DNA of 64,000 nt from Triglochin maritima (taxonomy: Eukaryota; Streptophyta; Magnoliopsida; Alismatales; Juncaginaceae). A program made the translations under genes and the position numbers. Positions 13,112 through 23,182 of this stretch are shown one piece after another. Within the stretch, counting starts at the first letter, position 1, and the number at the start of each line of letters is the position of its first letter. The stretch lies in the NCBI GenBank assembly GCA_963682175.1, contig OY821782.1, positions 270,501 to 334,500 of the forward strand. The letters run 5' to 3'. Under the pieces are notes generated by a model. It saw only the letters and a list, made by a program, of their open reading frames with translations, was not told where the DNA came from and searched no databases.

Positions 13112-13474
13112 CCGCCCCCACACCATTTGTTGTTTACTCTTTCTTTTTATACTTCTCGTTCTTCGGTAAGTTGTTTTCACAATATTAATTAATTAATTTC
13201 TTTAAATAAATATTTCATCTAATCATTTACCATTAAATGTTGTGGACAAACAGAAGCTCGACAACATGCATTCTAAAATGCCTGCTTTCTATTTACATTT
13301 TAATCTTCATCAAACTCAACAAATACAAATAAATTATCCTTCTCGTTACTTTTTTTTTCTTCTTCAAAACAAACCTGAATTAATTAAAGGTTGGACGTGC
13401 ATCGATCTGCAGTTGGAGATGAATCAAACCAATCCCGCCCTTAGTTTTTGAATTCACACAACAGTACTGCAAAA

Positions 13475-13531
<57 letters not shown>

Positions 13532-14507
13532 CCTAACTATTAACAGCTTTCTCTTTCACCAATGCAGGCTGCCTGCCTGCCTTTCTTTCTCATGTCATCA
13601 TGCATGCATGTGCCGATCGATGGCAATGGCATGTTTGTTTCTTGTTTATTATGCATGATTGCATCATTCACGTCCTACTCCAAGTTTCCTCGTATTATAT
13701 TATTTGTTTACTTCTCCCACTGTACTGTACTCTATATTATATTATTCCACACCCACATCCTCTCGTGATCTCATCTCAAGTTAAGGAATCTGGTTTGATT
13801 ATTATTATTATTATCGTCGTTAAGTGTAGATCTGTCAATCTGCTAAGCTTAATTAGTCCAATTCCAAAGTTGCTCAACCACACTGCTATATATATGTGTG
13901 TGTGTTTACATGTACGTGATTCTGGGATCAGGAGGGAGACAGCATGCTATGCTGCCTTTGCACTTTCTTCACTCATAATGCTGCTGCTGCACCTTTAATC
14001 ATGTATTCGATTTGTCTTCATTTTTTATTTTTGACATACCAAATACAAGGAAATATATGTGTCAGAGGGTTTGGTGCATGGAAAGACAGTCAGAAGTCAC
14101 CAATTAACTTGTTCAGATGATGAAGGATTATACATTTATATAAACAAAATGAATATAAAACACACATAAGGAGATGCAAATATGTTATTATGGTAAATAA
14201 GTTGAACAAATATCGTTGACAGACTTTTTTAAAAAAACTAAAAAAAAGGCACAAATGAAAACAAAATAAAGTAGTCAAAACAAAAAGTCATTATTCTCTT
14301 TCTTTTCTTTTATTCTTACGTGTAATGTAATGTATATATAGTAATAAATTCATATCCATTATTCCTTCTTCTATTATCCTCCTCCACCTTCTCAATCTTC
14401 TTTCTTCTCCCCCAAATAAATAAAAAAATAAACCCACAAAAATCCTTCCACCTTCCCAATCCCAACCACCTCCACCCCGAACGAAAGAAAGAAAGAAAGG
14501 CACCTCC
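13112..14507. other. Spacer and ROPGAP upstream region
   Basis: Contains a long perfect (TA)n microsatellite at about 13479-13527, short TGTG/TATA runs near 13890, and purine-rich GAAA repeats at about 14481-14499 just before the ROPGAP start codon, which are probably 5'UTR. No other gene was recognised. Confidence 0.5.
13479..13527. repeat. (TA)n microsatellite
   Basis: An uninterrupted TA dinucleotide run of nearly 50 bases, between the tRNA and the ROPGAP gene. Confidence 0.95.
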
Positions 14508-17500
14508 ATGACAGCCGTCCTCCACACCCAAACCCCCACCTTTTCCTCCTCCCTTCTCACCCCGGAGTCGGATGAGGAGGAGAGGCAAGGATCGGTCCTC
14601 GCCGTGCTCGCCTCCGTCCTCAGGAAGAGCATCGTCGGGTGCAGTGCTGAAAGAGAGGAAGGGGATTTTATGGAGATTGGGTGGCCGACCAACGTCCGAC
14701 ATGTCGCGCATGTCACTTTCGATCGCTTCCATGGCTTCTTGGGTTTGCCTGTCGAGTTCGAGCCCGACGTCCCCCGCAGAGCCCCCAGTGCTAGGTTGGT
14801 TTCCTTGGATGGTCTGCTGTTTTCCATTTTTTTGTCATTTCATTGGTCTTTGAGGACTTTCGTGGGATCTTTTGGTTTTGAATTTTCGTGATTGGTAGGA
14901 AAATTAAATGCTGGTTTGTTTTGGTGATTTTGCAAATGCAATGGTGGCTACTAATGGTTTGTTGGCTATTAGATGGTTTGTTGGTTATTAGATGGTTTTT
15001 GTATGAAAATGTGGAAATGGATATATTTGATAAGGATGATGTTTCTTATCCATTAGGATAATAGGATTTGGAGTGTCCTTTTTTTTCTCGACTTGTTAGT
15101 TCCATTTTACTTTGTTTATCAAAACGTTGTCAATTGGTGTTATTTGAAGGTTTTTTTTAATTATAATATTATTTTTTCGTTTTTTAAAAAGAGAAAAGGT
15201 CAATTAAACTCAACAAAGTCTAAGGTTTAAGGTATTTAGTGTCATATTCAGGTTGAAGGTGAGTACGTTTTTTACCGGAAACTTTGTCAAAACTGGATAT
15301 TGACATGTTCTTTCAGAAAGATTTCAAATTTTAAATAGTAATGAATGAATTTCTTCGTGGAAAAAGGTAGTTAGGATGAATCAGGGTAGTTAGAAAGGTT
15401 TCCTCTTCATGCTCAAGCTTGATTTTGAAGGTCATCTGCTTATACTTAAAAAAATGATTTCAAAATGGAAGTGATGTGGACATGCTTTCCTTAGCAATTG
15501 AGTCAAGTCTCTCTTTTTTTCTTCTCTGGGAGTGGTACATTCAATTCAAAACAAGGTTCTGTAATTGCTTCAACGTTTTTACCATCTTGTTTGAAAGAAC
15601 AGTTTCCATCTTTATTTACCTTTCTTAGGGTCTTTTGAACAGAACTGAGAGAATAAAATAAAGAAGAGAAACCTTGAACGTGAACCTACTTTTGCCTGAT
15701 AAGGAATACATGTGAACTTCAGAGAAACAAGATTTGGAGGATACTTGCCTTCAATTTATTGTCAAAATCAGGAGAGGAGAGAAAAGAAAGTTTATATCTT
15801 TTTCCTCTTCTTAAAATACCTTCTGGACGAAATTGATTATTCAGAAACTTTGGTACAATGCTATGTATTGGTTTCATAATTCCTCTTGCCATTTATGCCA
15901 ATTATTGTTTTCTACTATACTCTTCCAGTTCCAGATGTGATAAATTTTTGTACGGACCTTGATTGAGACTTTTACCTTTTCTCAATCCATTTACCATCAT
16001 GTTTTTATCTTGTATCACTTCAACGAACTTGTAATAATTTATCTTGCATGATTATACCTTTTTTTTGCCTTGCCTCTTGTTCAGCGCAAGTGTTTTTGGT
16101 GTCTCTGCGGAGTCTATGCAATGTTCTTACGACTCAAGAGGGAACAGCGTACCAACCATACTCTTGCTGATGCAGAGATGCTTGTATGCACAAGGAGGCC
16201 TTCAGGTACAATATCAACTAGCTTCACCTACTTGTTTTCTTTTTAACCTCTTATGTTTCTCTAATTATGAAGCGTGTACCTAACATACACAATGTGCAGG
16301 CTGAAGGGATATTTCGAATAAATGCGGAAAATAGCCAGGAGGAACACGTGAGAAGTGAGCTGAACAGGGGGATCGTGCCTAATGGTATTGACGTGCACTG
16401 CTTGGCTGGTTTGATTAAGGTATATATGTCCTTTAATGGTTATAAATCCTACACTGAGTTGCATTTTGCCGCCTTCTAGATGAAATTGTTGAAGCAATAG
16501 TGTGGGTTTCACATCATGTAGTTTCCCAGATCATATTAATAAGCTTCGTTTACACTGGAACTTTTTTGTTGGTTTGGTTGTACCCTGACATGTGTCGATT
16601 CTTATGTCATTTCTCGTTTTAGGCAAGCAGTCCGATAATGTGTTTCTTACTTTCTCGGAGATTGTCTATCTAAGGACTTGAACTTTTGAGTTTTTGGGAT
16701 GTCCATGATTTTTACTGGACGATATCTTTGATTTTTCTCCAGGCTTGGTTTAGAGAACTACCAAGAGGGGTTCTAGATTCTTTGACGTCCGAGCAAGTAA
16801 TGCAATGCCAGACCGAGGAGGAGTATGATGCTCTTGTTAAGCTTCTACCCCCAACCGAGGCTGCGCTGCTAGATTGGGCTATCAACCTAATGGCTGATGT
16901 TGCACAAGAGGAACATTACAACAAGATGAACGCTCGCAACATTGCAATGGTTTTTGCTCCAAACATGACTCAGGTAACAGGAATGCCATTTTCTCTTTAG
17001 GAGCAAACATTACATGAATATCTTCTGATCCAATCTGTGTTTCTCTTGCAGATGGATGATCCCCTGACTGCACTTATGTATGCAGTCCAGGTGATGAATT
17101 TTCTCAAGACTTTGATTGAAAGAACAATCAAGGAGAGAGAGGAAGCGGTGATAGAATCTGCTTCTGCTTCTCATTCCGACCCTTCCGACGAGAATGAACA
17201 CCACAGTCCTTCGCGCCTGAATTTGGAGGCGCACACAGAAGAAGAGACTGAACGAATATTTGTTTCCAAAGAACCTATTCTTGAAAGTCATCATCTACTT
17301 CCAAAAGACAATTTGGTTGAAAAAAACAATGGCATCAAAGGTCCTAGGTTGGTTTGTGCATCTAATTTCGAAGGTACTGCATGTTCGACCAATGGGCAAC
17401 AACCTTGTCAAGTTCCAACTTCCAATAGTTTGGTGAAAAGAACAGAAAGTACTGCAAATGGTTTTCTAGTGGTGCAGTCTCCAGCGAAATGTCGCAGGAA

Positions 17501-17657
17501 AAAGAGCAGCCAATCAAGCAACGTAAAACATAAGAAGCTCGTGAAGAAGGCAAATAGTCATCAGGCAATTCGAACTGCAACACCAACTGAGAAGCGAGGG
17601 ATAAGCATCATAAGTCGTATTAATTCGACGGCTGAGCGGGTAGAAGCATGGCGGTGA
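14508..17657 (+). CDS. ROPGAP: CRIB-containing ROP GTPase-activating protein (RopGAP)
   Basis: Plant-specific RhoGAP that switches off ROP/RAC GTPases at the plasma membrane. Exons 14508-14794, 16085-16205, 16300-16419, 16743-16973 and 17052-17657 give 454 residues in frame, the normal size for the family. The CRIB motif IGWPTNVRHVAHVTFD (about 57-72) precedes the RhoGAP domain. The domain opens VFGVSAESMQCSYDSRGNSV, carries the arginine finger in GIFRINAEN (Arg about 142), continues with LPRGVLD, and has KMNARNIAMVFAPNMTQ near its end. The C-terminal exon is low-complexity and basic (KCRRKKSSQSSNVKHKK). The start is supported by the CRIB spacing and a clean GAAA-rich leader. The first intron is long (about 1.3 kb). 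Confidence 0.95.
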
Positions 17658-18074
17658 GGCCCATGCTTTCATTTCTGTCGTACCTAACCTTGTTTTGCAA
17701 AGCTGTTGATGTTAGATGTGTGCTGTTCAAAGCTTAGCTTGTGAGTTTGTGGATTTTCCATGTGTGATGTTTCAAAAAATTTGGTGTCCCTGTATCTTAG
17801 GTTCCTAAACATTTGTGTTAATCAACTATGGATTAGTGAGTTTTGTGTTCCCTTCAACTGGATCTTTTGGCTGATGATTCGAGGTGGTCTGTAAAAAAAA
17901 AAAAAACTTGTATTCCCATGAATGTTTGTGTTTTCCCTCTTTTATGGTTTGTTTGTGTTGCTAAGCTAATCAAGTCATTTCAGAGTACTCAATCTTCACA
18001 TATTTGGTCTTACATTTCAACATTTTATCCAGTTCATTTTAATTGATGTATTTTTCTGAATTTAATGTCTGCAG
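17658..18074. other. ROPGAP 3'UTR and junction with the copia element
   Basis: Probable 3'UTR with an A-run near 17894. No coding similarity is seen. The sequence passes into the truncated copia gag remnant at about 18075-18120. The exact junction cannot be fixed because the other end of the element is missing. Confidence 0.5.
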
Positions 18075-18560
18075 ATATGTTAACAAATTATTAAACACCT
18101 GAGCGACGTCAATAACAACATTGTTTTGTCCACATCTTCCATCTTGTCCTCAAGCTGAGTCAGATCAGCTATCAACTTATTGAACACCGAGAGATGCTCA
18201 ATGAACGGCGTGTTTTCCTTCATTTGAAGTATGTACAGTTGATGCTTCAAATTCAACTTGTTGCTAAGGTTCTTCTTCGTGAACCTCTCTTCCAGAAGTT
18301 TCCAATATTCTGCCGCAGTCTTCGTCAGTTCCTCGAAAAGCAAATCATCTGAGAGGCACAACTCGATGATCCCAATAGTCCGGAGTTTCAGACTCTCCCA
18401 GTTTTCGTCGGTCATCTTCGACGGTTTTTTTCAACTCCATCTACCGTCAGAATAGTCTGTCCGTCTGCGACATCAACGCACGAACCCTTCATTGTCATGT
18501 TGAAAAGTTCTCCTTCCCGGTCAATTTATCCACCTGAAAGTTCTGCGCTTCCTCCGCCAT
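18075..18560 (-). pseudogene. copia gag fragment (UBN2-like), frame-broken and truncated
   Basis: Reads in from ATG at 18558-18560 as MAEEAQNFQVDKLTGKENFS, then loses frame. From 18415 down to about 18095 a second frame reads MTDENWESLKLRTIGIIELC and on to the family stretch TKTAAEYWKLLEERF. Copia gag builds the virus-like particle. Here it is cut off before any zinc knuckle or polymerase region. Confidence 0.8.
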
Positions 18561-18590
18561 CGAAAATGTAACCAAATCTCTGATACCAGC

Positions 18591-19565
18591 TGTTGGGAGG
18601 GGATCTAACAATGCACTAACTCGACACGGATTAAACGCACCACGAAATACTAAATATTGATTGCGAAATTAACTTCTAGCCCTCTCCCAAACTCAATTGT
18701 AACAAGAACACTAATAAGATAGAAATAAACAAGCAAACACAAATGCACACCTAAAACAACCACGACACACGCGATTTACAAGGTTCGGCAACGTGGCTAC
18801 GTCCTTGGGGGGTCTCCTGCGGGTTTCTTTTCCTTCTTCCGCTTCTCCAACAAGAGAAACAACCGAGATTACAAGTATATGGAGGCAATATGTCCTCTAA
18901 ATCAGTCTAGATCTATCTTTAGCCTTAATTTCTCAACTCACAATAAAGGAAACTATGTTGTATGCAATTGTATATCGAAAATAAGAGCAAACAAGTTCTT
19001 TTATAGACTCAAAAAACCGAGCTACAATTAAGCAAAACCGAACAGAACTATTCATGGGGACACGGTTAACCGATGCTCGTTCGGTTAACCGTGCGTGCTT
19101 CAAAAGGAGTGATTCCTGTTCTGATTCGATTGACCGAATCCTTCTCGGTTGACCATGGGAACGCTTCTTACGCGACTCGATTGACCGCGAGAACAAATCT
19201 TCCACGAACTAACGAATTCTTCAACAACCCCACGGTCGACCAAGCACCCCTCGGTGGACCGTGCCAAATTGGACAGACACTTTCCAGATTCTTGGAACAT
19301 CAAAAATCTTCCCAACGGTTTACCGAACCCGTTGTTCTGAAGTGTTTGTTACTTTCTGACGGTGGACCGAATCCAATTCGATCGTCCGATCTCAGCTGTA
19401 CACGGAGTGCCTGGAATCCTCGGTTCGGTGGACCGAATCCAATTCAGTAGATCGACCCGTCTTTGCCGAAATTTCCTAGGTTGTGCGTCGGTAGACCGAA
19501 TCCAATCCGGTCGACCGACTCTTCCTGGATTTGCTTCCTTAACAAATATAAGACAATATTCAACA
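18591..19565 (-). repeat. copia LTR with palindrome-rich U3
   Basis: On the minus strand the LTR begins TGTTGAATATTG and ends CCTCCCAACA, the standard TG...CA termini, about 975 bases. A TATAAAA box (complement of 18999-19005) separates a U3 of about 560 bases from R/U5. U3 holds at least ten copies of a degenerate palindrome of the form CGGTNNACCG (for example around 19063, 19083, 19147, 19233, 19250, 19362, 19427, 19488, 19509). Several are embedded in the longer phrase GGTGGACCGAATCCAATTC. Confidence 0.82.
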
Positions 19566-20317
19566 CTTTCGACGCTGGAGATCTTCAAACCAATCCACGA
19601 CATGTTTATTCGCCGGATTCTTTTTTGGGTATGTTCGAAAAGCGGTGCTCGACGTTGGATTCGGTGTTGGGTTCGGGCCGGTTTTCCCCGACGAAGCTGT
19701 TGGAGGTTTGCACGGAGGGAGTCAGGCTTGAGAGCTCTGACGACGTGGGGAGGGAGTCGGGTCGAGTTGTGGAGGACAGAGGTGGAGGAAGAGGAGAAGA
19801 AGAAAGGAAGAGAGCACGTCGGTCGTACTGGAGGAGTTACTCCGATGTTAGGCCGCCGGCGAGAGGTGGAGCCGGAGTTTTTCCGCCGCCCATCTCTTGC
19901 CTTGGGAGCACCGGAAAGCCGTTGGTAACTGAATTTTGAATAACAAACTTTATTTATATTATTATAACATCAAACACTATATTGTTTTATTGTACTGCAA
20001 AACTTTTTATATATATTATTGGTGAAATGAGTTAGAATAGTTTAGTACATGGTGCAACACTGAGATGAATTAATGATTATGTTCTCCAACAGATTTCTTT
20101 CAGGTCGTTCAAAGGAGATGGGAGGTTTGTGTTGAGAGAGGTTCGGATCCCAAGTCCGGAGTTTCTTCATGCTTCACGTCAAGATGGAAGACTCAAGTTG
20201 CACCTCATTCATACTGAAGAAGAGCAACATACAGGAAGAAGAAGATAGAGAAGACATGGAAGAACAAAATGAAGAGAATGGTGAAGAGATTGTTGATAAC
20301 TTGACATCTGAGGTTTG
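19566..20317 (+). pseudogene. FANTASTIC FOUR (FAF)-like gene, 5'-truncated by the LTR
   Basis: FAF-domain proteins are plant-specific regulators of meristem size. Two exons are seen, about 19566-19924 and 20093-20248/20317. The FAF core is clear: FPPPISCLGSTGKPL joins across the intron, in phase, to RSFKGDGRFVLREVRIPSPE, FLHASRQDGRLKLHLI. The N-terminus is missing because the copia LTR starts at the base before. The frame stops at TAG 20246-20248. A one-frame shift restores an acidic tail (EEQNEENGEEIVDNLTSEV) ending at TGA 20315-20317, which fits the usual Glu-rich C-terminus of FAF-like proteins. The likely state is therefore insertion plus frameshift. It resembles the FAF-like, chloroplastic branch more than FAF1-4. 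Confidence 0.8.
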
Positions 20318-21446
20318 AGATTCTATTTTTCTTTATTCCATTCATGGGATTGAATGAGAAAAAGGAAAAGAACTGTAGATTTGTGTTTTTATGTATTCAT
20401 TATTCTTTTTTGTTTCTCCTTGGAGGATTTCCAGTGGTGGTGGCAGGTACACAAATAAAACTTGGAACTGTGAATGTTTTTCAGAATTCATGGTTTCTTC
20501 CAGATGTATCTTACTGGTTCTTGCACTTGAGTTAAGAATGAAAATGGATCCATACCAATTCTTCTCCGGTCTGAAACATATCACAGTGCAACGTTCCTAA
20601 ACTAAAACGCCAGTTGGAGAAAGAGACAACTACTTTTAATTCTACAACTCAAAAAATCAAGCATCATTGTTGAAATCTATATGGTTGAGAATCACACAAA
20701 CATCCAAGACTGCAAGTGACCCCTGAAGTAATTAATGGAAGCATCGCATTTGGGTCCCACGCACTCCAAACAGAGTTCCAGATTCCATGTTGCTTCTCTT
20801 AAATGTCACATTAGATTCACATGAATCCCAATGTTGTGTCCTAGAACAAAAATATCATGTGATGATGAAAACAATCAAGACTTTAGTTTCCTGAGGCAAA
20901 AGTCAACTCAGAACGCTCAGATGTCACCGCTACAACTGTGAACAAGAAAGCTCTGACCATTACTAGCAACCAATAAGTTGGGATTCAATCAAAACACAGC
21001 ACAACACAATAAATGTTTGTTTACCACAAAAGATTAAAAGGGACAGATTTGAACAGAGAGTATGCACTTACCCCTCAAATCCTTTACAAGAAGACAGCAG
21101 ATGGATCAAGGGTGTGCCACGTGACATCTCAAGGTCAAGATAAGATTAAGCAAGCAAAACATAGCATTACTAATTAAGACCTGAAAATCACCAGTAACCG
21201 CAAATACAAAAGTGAAATGTTTGTACTGACAGAAAATTGGGTGCTCTCCAAAACTTCGAACAGTGCATAAAGATGCGATCACTTGTATTGTTTTCAACAA
21301 TTGTCACTAGGTTTGCATATTATTCAACTTCAAAAGGGAAACAAGAGCAAAAAACAAAATGCATTGTAATTTCAAAGAACTTCTAGTGATAGAACATCTC
21401 TCAAGATGACAAATACAGTTTGTAATTTCAGGTCCCGAAAGTAATT
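20318..21446. other. Spacer and 3'UTR of the IF1-like gene
   Basis: No gene was recognised. The part next to 21447 should be the 3'UTR of the minus-strand IF1-like gene. Confidence 0.45.
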
Positions 21447-22792
21447 TCAGTCCTGCACTTCTTCATGCTTCTTGTTTGGCTTTGACAAAAAATACCAGCC
21501 CAGACCAGAGATTATGGCAACTGCACCTGCAACTACGCCATAGTTCTTGTCCTTGTCAGTTGATACGTTGCCTGCGGATGAGCTTGCTGGAGTGCTTGGT
21601 TTCACAACTGACTCTGGTGGTACCGTAGCAGCTGGAGGCTGTTCCTGTGGTTTAGCATCCTAAAATAAACTAGACATCAGCCAAGAAATTTGCGGGAGAC
21701 CAGGGGTAGTCCTAATAAAACAAGAAAACCACAAATGTCAAGCAGTTGAAACATACCTTATGTGCAAATTTTTCCAGCTTTTCCTTTTCAACTTTCTGAA
21801 AGAAAAAAAACAGCTCATGTTGAGCAAGTGTGTATTGCATATATCTAGTCTCAAAGTAAAGTATTTCTTATAAGTATGTGCAGCAAAATGATGTATACCA
21901 ACAATTTCATTCTTGGTCCGCAAAATACTGACACCACTTCTTTTGATGGGTGACTACACAAATGACTTCTTGATATTCGTTGCAAAATTACCAATGCATT
22001 GGTAATCACAAGTCGTTACTCTTCAAGAAAAAATGGCCATGACTCGTATTTATTTCCAACTGAGCATGGTTGTCACAGAAGGTGATAAGAAAGCGTTTGT
22101 GCACATGAAGAAAAGTTGGACAGACATTATAGATAGCTGCAGTATAGAAGCTTAAGGCTAGAAGATGTTGAAGAATGGCTGGTAAAGCTGAACCATTTCA
22201 GTTATATATTTGTTATTTGTTTTGCATTAGATTTCCATATCTAATGTAAATGAGGGAGAAGGCACAAATGAATAAGTAGATTGAGAATCCAGAGTCCAGA
22301 AGACATTGGGATTTATATAGATTAAGTGAGACAGTTACAGAAGTCGGTGGTTAACCTTAACACTCCCAAGTCCACACTACAACCATCCAACAGTTGATGA
22401 AAGTCTTACTCTTACATTAATTGGAGAAACATCAAAGAATGTAATATCGAACGAAAACTACTACATTTGTCTCAATCAATCCAATTCCAATTCCAATTCC
22501 AATTCCAATTCCAATTCCAATTCCAATTCCAATTCCAAAATCAATGAGTCAAACAAATACTATATTCTCGACAGAGAGTGAAGCGCAACGTATAAAGTTG
22601 GGATCTTGGCAGACACATTAACCAAATCAAATCGCAAAAACTTTTACAACCTTTGTTCTCCAACCAACATCAAATAACCAAACCTACTACCTTGATGTAG
22701 ACGTTCTCCGCGGCCTTCTCCTCCTCGCCCAGCACCTTTCCTCCTCCCGACGAAAACCTTCTAGAAATCAACAACCTCCTCACCGCCGCCAT
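21447..22792 (-). CDS. Mitochondrial ATPase-inhibitor (IF1)-like small membrane protein
   Basis: Exons 22691-22792, 21757-21795 and 21447-21659 give 117 residues in frame. The N-terminus MAAVRRLLISRRFSS is a basic mitochondrial presequence. Next comes GGGKVLGEEEKAAENVYIKKVEKEKLEK, the minimal F1-ATPase inhibitor signature of the plant IF1 family. A Pro/Ser-rich linker leads to one hydrophobic segment (YGVVAGAVAIISGLGWYFL) and a charged tail. The layout equals the Arabidopsis protein At2g27730 as I remember it. The likely role is binding F1 and limiting ATP hydrolysis in mitochondria; the added membrane segment is a plant variation. The gene is head-to-head with the B3-RING gene, with 390 bases between start codons. 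Confidence 0.85.
22480..22538. repeat. (AATTCC)n hexanucleotide repeat
   Basis: About nine tandem AATTCC units within intron 1 of the IF1-like gene. Confidence 0.95.
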
Positions 22793-23182
22793 TGCGATCG
22801 ATCCAAAACAACCGTCTCTCTCTCTCTCTCTTCCTTTCTCTCTCTCTTCCAAAGAAACGGGGAAGTAAAGGAAGGAAGGAAGGAAGACGGAAGGCTTTTA
22901 ATGGGCCGGTCTTTTTCTTTACTGGATGCGTCCCGACCCAACCAAAACTACCTATCCTTAGTTTAGTAGAATGGAATGAAGTCAAATTAAAGGAGGATGA
23001 AAATGGTAAAAAAGAAAGGGAAAGGATGAAAATGCAAAAATTGGAAGATCTTTATTATTTGTCCACTTCTCCCACTACTTTCTCTCTGTCAACCCATCAA
23101 ATCACATCAATCCAAACCCACAATCGAAAATGGTAGAAACTTTCAATTTTGAACGATCGAAACCCTTCAAACCAAACCCACA
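22793..23182. promoter_or_regulatory. Shared bidirectional promoter region, IF1-like / B3-RING
   Basis: Only 390 bases separate two divergent start codons. The IF1 side carries a CT-rich leader (22812-22850) followed by GGAA repeats (22868-22886). The region must supply both promoters. No obvious TATA box was seen on either side. Confidence 0.6.

Larger units (their letters stand above)
18075..19565 (-). mobile_element. Truncated Ty1/copia retrotransposon (5' LTR + PBS + partial gag)
   Basis: Minus-strand copia remnant. It has an LTR (18591-19565), then GC, then the primer-binding site TGGTATCAGAG (18578-18588), complementary to the 3' end of initiator tRNA-Met as in Tnt1-type copia elements, then gag. 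Gag starts MAEEAQNFQVDKLTG at 18560 and is frame-broken. It resumes as a UBN2/gag-like segment (WKLLEERFTKKNLSNKL, LHQLYILQMKE-like, LIADLTQLEDKMED) and stops near 18080. Protease, integrase, reverse transcriptase and the second LTR are absent. It is therefore non-autonomous and deleted. The right end abuts the FAF-like sequence directly. Confidence 0.88.
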
